Of a DNA stretch of 64,000 bases, positions 60,901-64,000 are shown piece by piece; the stretch's first letter is position 1; each line of letters starts with the position of its first letter. The position numbers and the translations under genes were made by a program. Where the stretch lies: assembly GCA_016715885.1 (NCBI GenBank), contig JADJXL010000025.1, positions 930,001-994,000 of the forward strand, given 5' to 3'. The DNA is from Polyangiaceae bacterium (lineage in GTDB: Bacteria > Myxococcota_A > Polyangia > Polyangiales > Polyangiaceae). The notes under the pieces were generated by a model. That model ran no database searches and was not told where the DNA came from. It saw only the letters and a list, made by a program, of their open reading frames with translations.

Positions 60901-62419
60901 GAAGATTGCGCTCGTCGTGGATGTGGCCGGTGTGTCTGCGCCGGTCACCATCGAAGGCAACGTCGCGCGCCTCATTGCCGCACCCGAGCTCGATCTAGGC
61001 TTGCAGGTAGGGCCGCTCGATTTGTCGCACCTTTCCGCGGGGATTCCGTCGATTCATCGCGCACGAGGGTCCGTCGATGGAAACCTCCGCATCAAGGGCC
61101 CGCCGTCGGCGTTGCGCTACGGCGGATCGGCGCGCCTTCGCGATGGTGAGCTCGCGCTACGCGGTGTCCCCGTATCCATTGACGACGCGGATTTCGACGT
61201 CGCCGTGACGAGCAGCGAAGCGCGCATCTTGAAGGGCACCGCGAAGGTAGGCGGCGGCGAGATGAGCGTGACGGGACGCGTGCCGATTCGCGGGTTCGAG
61301 CTTGGCAAGGCCGAGGCATCCATCGTGATGCGCGGTGTGAAGGTCCCGCTTGCCGACGGGATCAACATGACCGCCGACGCGGACCTCGAAGCTTCGTTCA
61401 AGCCGTCGACGGGCGAGGACGAACCCGAAGGGAAAAACCTTCCGGAAATAAAAGGCTTGGTCACGCTCACGTCGTTCCTCTACTCGCGTCCCATCGCGCT
61501 CAGTTTGGACTTGAACCAACTCGCGAGTGGGACGAGGCGCACGACCGTGACGACGTACGATCCGAAGAACGACACGTTTCGCTTCGACGTGAACGTCGTT
61601 GCGCAGAAGCCCTTGCGGCTATCGAACAACCTCGTCGACATGCAGCTCGACATCGCGCCGCCGGGTCTTGCGCTTTCCGGGACGAACCAGCGTTATGGCG
61701 CGCGGGGCCTGCTCCGCATCCTGCCGGATTCGAAACTTCGTTTGAGAAGCAACGAATTCACGGTGCGTGAAGGCTTGGTTCGTTTCGACGATCCCTTGCG
61801 GTTGGCTCCGAAGGTGGACGTTCGAGCTCAAACGGAATATCGCCGGTATGCATCGACGGCTGGTGCGAGCACCGCGGCTGCCGACACGAGCACGAGTGCC
61901 GCTGCAACGGCGAGCCTTGGTCAGCAATGGCGCATCAACTTGTACGCGCACGGCGACGAGGAAAACCTCAAGCTCGATCTGACGAGCGAGCCGTCACTCA
62001 GTCAGGAAGACATCGTCTTGCTGTTGACGCTTGGGCTCACGCGCGCCGAGATGGACCGAGGTCTTGCTTCGTCACTTGGTGAAAGCGTGGGCCTCGAAGC
62101 GCTCGCAGCGATCACGGGTGCCGACAAAGCGGTCAAGACCATCGTGCCGATCATCGATGAATTCAGGTTTGGCACGTCGTACTCGTCGCGTACGGGACGA
62201 ACAGAACCAACGGTGACGCTTGGCAAACGCATCACGGACGAGGTTCGTGCGACGGTCACGACGGGCATCACGGAGAACCGCGAGGTGCGTTCGAGCATCG
62301 AGTGGCGGCTTGGGCGCCGCATGATTTTGCAGGGCGCGTACGACAACACCAACGACGTCTCGAGCTCGCCGCTCGGCAACCTCGGCGCCGACCTTCGCTG
62401 GCGGATCGAGTTCGAGTGA
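57956..62419 (+). CDS. tamB: TamB-like translocation and assembly module protein
   Basis: A 1487-residue protein: one N-terminal transmembrane helix (VLAFALCIVFALIGALPLALGALV, residues 23-46), then over 1400 residues of alternating amphipathic beta strands that would form a long AsmA/TamB beta-taco in the periplasm. The C-terminal 380 residues match DUF490/TamB: YDPKNDTFRFDVNVVAQKPLRLSNNLVDMQLDI, LSQEDIVLLLTLGLTRAEM and LRWRIEFE at the end. These proteins help move phospholipids or outer-membrane proteins to the outer membrane, with TamA as outer-membrane partner. A possible Omp85 partner begins at 63318, separated only by a PhnD-like gene on the other strand. Confidence 0.93.
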   Translation: MIGGSVATNRRTTRQGRRDRGRVLAFALCIVFALIGALPLALGALVRLSPVRAWAARKTAALIERELGVAARYRVSLQAWPLAIDLEDVVVDADDGGSPVATIERIGIRPRLFSLLNGELDVGEVEVLGPRLRFVVANGELANLHPKLPATSASDERSTRAPFSALAVTDARIDATIEGTRIDTREVDLDVTAEEDGAFEIALRAGLSTVVRTHPMPGRQDHEDMVDEDTLCRLDARVHVDHAGLTIRRLTLRGAADFDPDAGTNPGCALAREDARNVELNLGAFRVDVPLYASSIAPAPQPSDAPLAIPPPMSGRVRTRLPIALAHRFVDLPWVTGSVGLDVEIKHDGSTTLPHVSGRLEATEPGLSGKVFATTLDADLSIADDVVRLSKVNVTWANGEATIGEAKVEPFVAGIPASAGPVDIRNMNLEGILRDLGVHPQSWITWTLEKGHFDKFSGTISPLSLEGPMEFVTKNFEIFDRPTTDPARGHMLALAEANLRANFMVRPTGIIIDDLLIESPKSVLRSRVSLQFRSYLDAQLFEGTRIDLSELTPLKNIPMSGIAEITAIGRGPFSRPKIEANGSITDFNFSIFSFGDVERARIFFEPFDIHVVDAHLRKGDSRIAVPNVHIDFDAIPGIIVDADIDTRAAPHLWAHDFYDIVGIGDDPRFADLDTNASGTARLHFVSGGPEDRCGTGRLRVKTKMHLERASLYGEQFDDGDADVDLDWDDFEASAAGMRLDVHSASLRKGAGTVLAGATVRPGGRVTGQAIATGIPIDRVDALGRWGKPFDGSISGVAELFGTVSQLEARADVRMTPIRIGSASLPASQMDVAMTAAGSSGRTIGWTRCRNPRTAPFDRAEYDRDLSSGDFRVSGKLAGGQIVLDDVRMTRQKHKVVTGRVTTQALDLGALANLLPGVAFSATPPHGKLDASFNIAKLPFDDLARTRVSMALTALELERGGRRVALAGTPGPILIDNDTLTLPKIALVVDVAGVSAPVTIEGNVARLIAAPELDLGLQVGPLDLSHLSAGIPSIHRARGSVDGNLRIKGPPSALRYGGSARLRDGELALRGVPVSIDDADFDVAVTSSEARILKGTAKVGGGEMSVTGRVPIRGFELGKAEASIVMRGVKVPLADGINMTADADLEASFKPSTGEDEPEGKNLPEIKGLVTLTSFLYSRPIALSLDLNQLASGTRRTTVTTYDPKNDTFRFDVNVVAQKPLRLSNNLVDMQLDIAPPGLALSGTNQRYGARGLLRILPDSKLRLRSNEFTVREGLVRFDDPLRLAPKVDVRAQTEYRRYASTAGASTAAADTSTSAAATASLGQQWRINLYAHGDEENLKLDLTSEPSLSQEDIVLLLTLGLTRAEMDRGLASSLGESVGLEALAAITGADKAVKTIVPIIDEFRFGTSYSSRTGRTEPTVTLGKRITDEVRATVTTGITENREVRSSIEWRLGRRMILQGAYDNTNDVSSSPLGNLGADLRWRIEFE

Positions 62420-62426
62420 TCAGGTA

Positions 62427-63233
62427 TTACGAAACCAAATCATCCAGAGCTGCGCGTACCGGGGTGAAGCTTTGTTCGCGTCCCGGCATCCAGCGCCTCA
62501 GCCCTTCGAGATCGAGCAAGCGTCGATGTTTCGGATTCGCATAGTTCATCTCGAGCAAGATCTTTCGGAACGCTTCGATCTTGTCCGGGGGCAGGCTTGG
62601 CAGAGCGTCGAAGATGCGCAGATCGAACGTGGGTGTCGTCCACAAGACGTCGAGCACGCGCAAGTCGATGCGCCCCGCAGCTTGCTCGGCTTGCCACACG
62701 AGGCTTCCGACGATGCCTGCTTGAGCGCGTCCTTCATGCACGGCAGCGAGCACATCGAGCTCACTCGATTGGGTGTCTCCGTGCTTGCCGATGTCGGTGT
62801 CGAAGGCCATGAGCTTGACTTGGCTGAGATCCACGCCGGCTTGTTTGAGGTAGTAGAGCGGCATGATGCGCGCTTGGGCCGAATCACGCGAACCGACGGC
62901 GAGCGTCTTGCCGTGCAGATCGGCCAGTTTTTTCACTATGATCTCGCGCCGGATCAGGATCTTCGCGCACGCGTCCCTGTCGCGATCGCGCATGACGACA
63001 CCGATCACCTTCCCGTCGGTGCGTCTCTTCGCACGCACGTGCGAAATGCACGAGCTCCAAGAGATGTCGATGTGCCCGTGCAGGAGGGCCTCGAGTTGCC
63101 GCTCGTAGTTCGAGAACAGTGCGAAATCGATGGTGAGGCCGTGAGCTTGGAAGTGCTCTCGCATGCCCTCCCAGAAGGTCACGACCTTCGGGTCATAGGC
63201 GACGGCCCCAATCAGCATTGTCGAATCAGCCAT
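62427..63233 (-). CDS. PhnD-like phosphonate/phosphate-type binding protein without signal peptide
   Basis: A 268-residue type II periplasmic-binding fold: LIGAVAYDPKVVTFWEGMREHFQ starts the first lobe, LLHGHIDISWSSCISHVRAKR the second, and GKTLAVGSRDSAQARIMPLYYLKQAGVD is the PhnD-type ligand region. Close homologs are binding proteins of phosphonate or phosphite ABC transporters, but this one begins directly with the fold and has no signal peptide, so it should stay in the cytoplasm, and no permease or ATPase is adjacent. It may sense or bind an anion inside the cell. It converges on tamB with 7 bp between the stops. Confidence 0.85.
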   Translation of the reverse strand: MADSTMLIGAVAYDPKVVTFWEGMREHFQAHGLTIDFALFSNYERQLEALLHGHIDISWSSCISHVRAKRRTDGKVIGVVMRDRDRDACAKILIRREIIVKKLADLHGKTLAVGSRDSAQARIMPLYYLKQAGVDLSQVKLMAFDTDIGKHGDTQSSELDVLAAVHEGRAQAGIVGSLVWQAEQAAGRIDLRVLDVLWTTPTFDLRIFDALPSLPPDKIEAFRKILLEMNYANPKHRRLLDLEGLRRWMPGREQSFTPVRAALDDLVS

Positions 63234-63317
63234 GCCTTACCTGTTTTGCGAGCATCAGCGGCGGACGGTAGCATCGGGACGGGCGCCGACCCAAGGGCCG
63301 AGCGCCATGGCTCGCCA

Positions 63318-64000
63318 GTGCCTCACGTGCGTTCTTCGCGCCAAGTTTTTCCGTCGCTCGCTCTTCGCACGTTCAGCGCGCTGTGCCTACTCGCTTGTTC
63401 GACGGCAGTGAGACCGCTTCATGCGCAGACGCCGGGAGAACGCGCCGTCACATCGGGGGAAGAGCCACAAGGGGCGCTGGCCGTCCCAGTGCTCGGCCCC
63501 GCACCGGACATCCGTGCGCTCGTGGGCAAACCCATTCGGCGCGTCGAAATCGTTAGTACCGGCACACGTTTCCGCGCCGCGGCCCGCGTCGAAAGCGTTC
63601 GTCCAGGCGAACCTTTCGGAGCCGAAGCTTCTCGAAAAGCGATGCGCGAGCTGGGACAAACTGGGCAATTTGCCCGCATTTCCACAGAAGCCGTGCCCGA
63701 AAGCGGCGGCGTCGTCCTCCGCATCCACGTTTTACCGCGGCGCATCGTGTCATCCGTCCAGCTCGCCGGCGCCACACTCGACCGCTCCGCCACGCTCGAC
63801 GCTGCACGCATTCGCGACGGCAGCGAAATCACCGAGCCCGCACTTGGTGAAATCACCGAACGCGTGCGCCGTTACTACGCCGAGCACGGGCATCCCAAAG
63901 CGAAAGTAACGGCCGACATCTCGGACACCGACGTCCCCACGCACGTGGTGCTCCGTCTCGACATCGATCCGGGCACACCACGCACCATCACGCGAAGGTT
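63318..64000 (+). CDS. Omp85 (BamA/TamA) family outer membrane protein, 5' part
   Basis: A frame with no stop runs off the right end. From GTG 63318 it has a Cys/Ala-rich signal peptide (SALCLLACSTAVRPLHAQT), then POTRA-like domains: IRRVEIVSTGTRFRAAARVESVRPGEPFGAEASRKAMRELGQTGQF and RIVSSVQLAGATLDRSATLDAARIRDGSEITEPALGEITERVRRYYAEHG, ending in ADISDTDVPTHVVLRLDIDPG. The C-terminal beta-barrel must follow beyond the window. Close to tamB, so a TamA role is likely, but BamA cannot be excluded. Start GTG 63318 or 63327. Confidence 0.8.
   Translation, partial: MPHVRSSRQVFPSLALRTFSALCLLACSTAVRPLHAQTPGERAVTSGEEPQGALAVPVLGPAPDIRALVGKPIRRVEIVSTGTRFRAAARVESVRPGEPFGAEASRKAMRELGQTGQFARISTEAVPESGGVVLRIHVLPRRIVSSVQLAGATLDRSATLDAARIRDGSEITEPALGEITERVRRYYAEHGHPKAKVTADISDTDVPTHVVLRLDIDPGTPRTITRR

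Overview
The window looks like chromosome of a high-GC myxobacterium, most likely of the Polyangiales (Sorangiineae). This is inferred from gene content: long extracytoplasmic lipoproteins with Ser/Gly/Ala-rich linkers, four MopE-like proteins built from repeated CNGxDDDCNGxxDxG modules, a DUF3160 lipoprotein, a Hanks-type Ser/Thr kinase with a membrane tail, many GTG starts and sigma54 regulation. No rRNA or CRISPR was seen; one tRNA (Asn) is present.

Layout. 1-3.3 kb: end of an unknown gene, a cupin, MsrB, a lipoprotein, then a mosaic of palindromic repeats interrupted by a 289-bp MITE-like insertion. 3.3-13.2 kb, minus strand: a nitronate monooxygenase-like flavoprotein, a DUF3160 lipoprotein, and a likely operon of Ser/Thr kinase, AsmA-like membrane protein, WGR/beta-propeller protein and cytochrome P450. 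13.3-19.4 kb: a YdcF-like lipoprotein, a histidine kinase, a hemerythrin, and an ArsR - SRPBCC - UvrA-like operon with ATGA overlaps, an apparently leaderless autoregulated promoter, and a frameshift in the UvrA-like gene.

19.5-24.7 kb is an accessory island beside tRNA-Asn. It holds a RhuM-family gene with a 27-bp perfect palindrome inside its coding sequence, and a type II restriction-modification locus made of a controller (C) protein, a PD-(D/E)XK endonuclease and a beta-class DNA methyltransferase. The methyltransferase is fused in frame to a complete LexA-like repressor with its self-cleavage residues. This LexA-methyltransferase fusion, whose first codons lie in a 28-bp palindrome, is the most unusual architecture in the window.

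24.7-37.5 kb: flippase, EttA-type ABC-F ATPase, an orphan antitoxin-like gene, an unknown two-gene unit, a Kef-type antiporter, an alpha/beta-hydrolase-like lipoprotein, a nuclease-like protein with a 24-bp minisatellite, and a MutS-like ATPase with a membrane partner. 37.5-46.3 kb: a tripartite RND efflux operon (TolC, adaptor and pump, all overlapping by ATGA) divergent from a histidine kinase/NtrC-type regulator pair. The intergenic region has two sigma54-type promoters facing away from each other around two inverted repeats 21 bp apart, a near-complete enhancer-dependent switch.

46.3-57.9 kb: four MopE-like Cys/Asp-rich lipoproteins and a DNase I-fold lipoprotein. The four MopE-like genes share one promoter-like motif (CTTTAC-N16/17-GA). 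57.9-64 kb: a TamB-like giant, a PhnD-like binding protein without signal peptide, and the start of an Omp85 (BamA/TamA) protein that runs off the window end. Function statements rest on motifs read by eye; no database search was possible.
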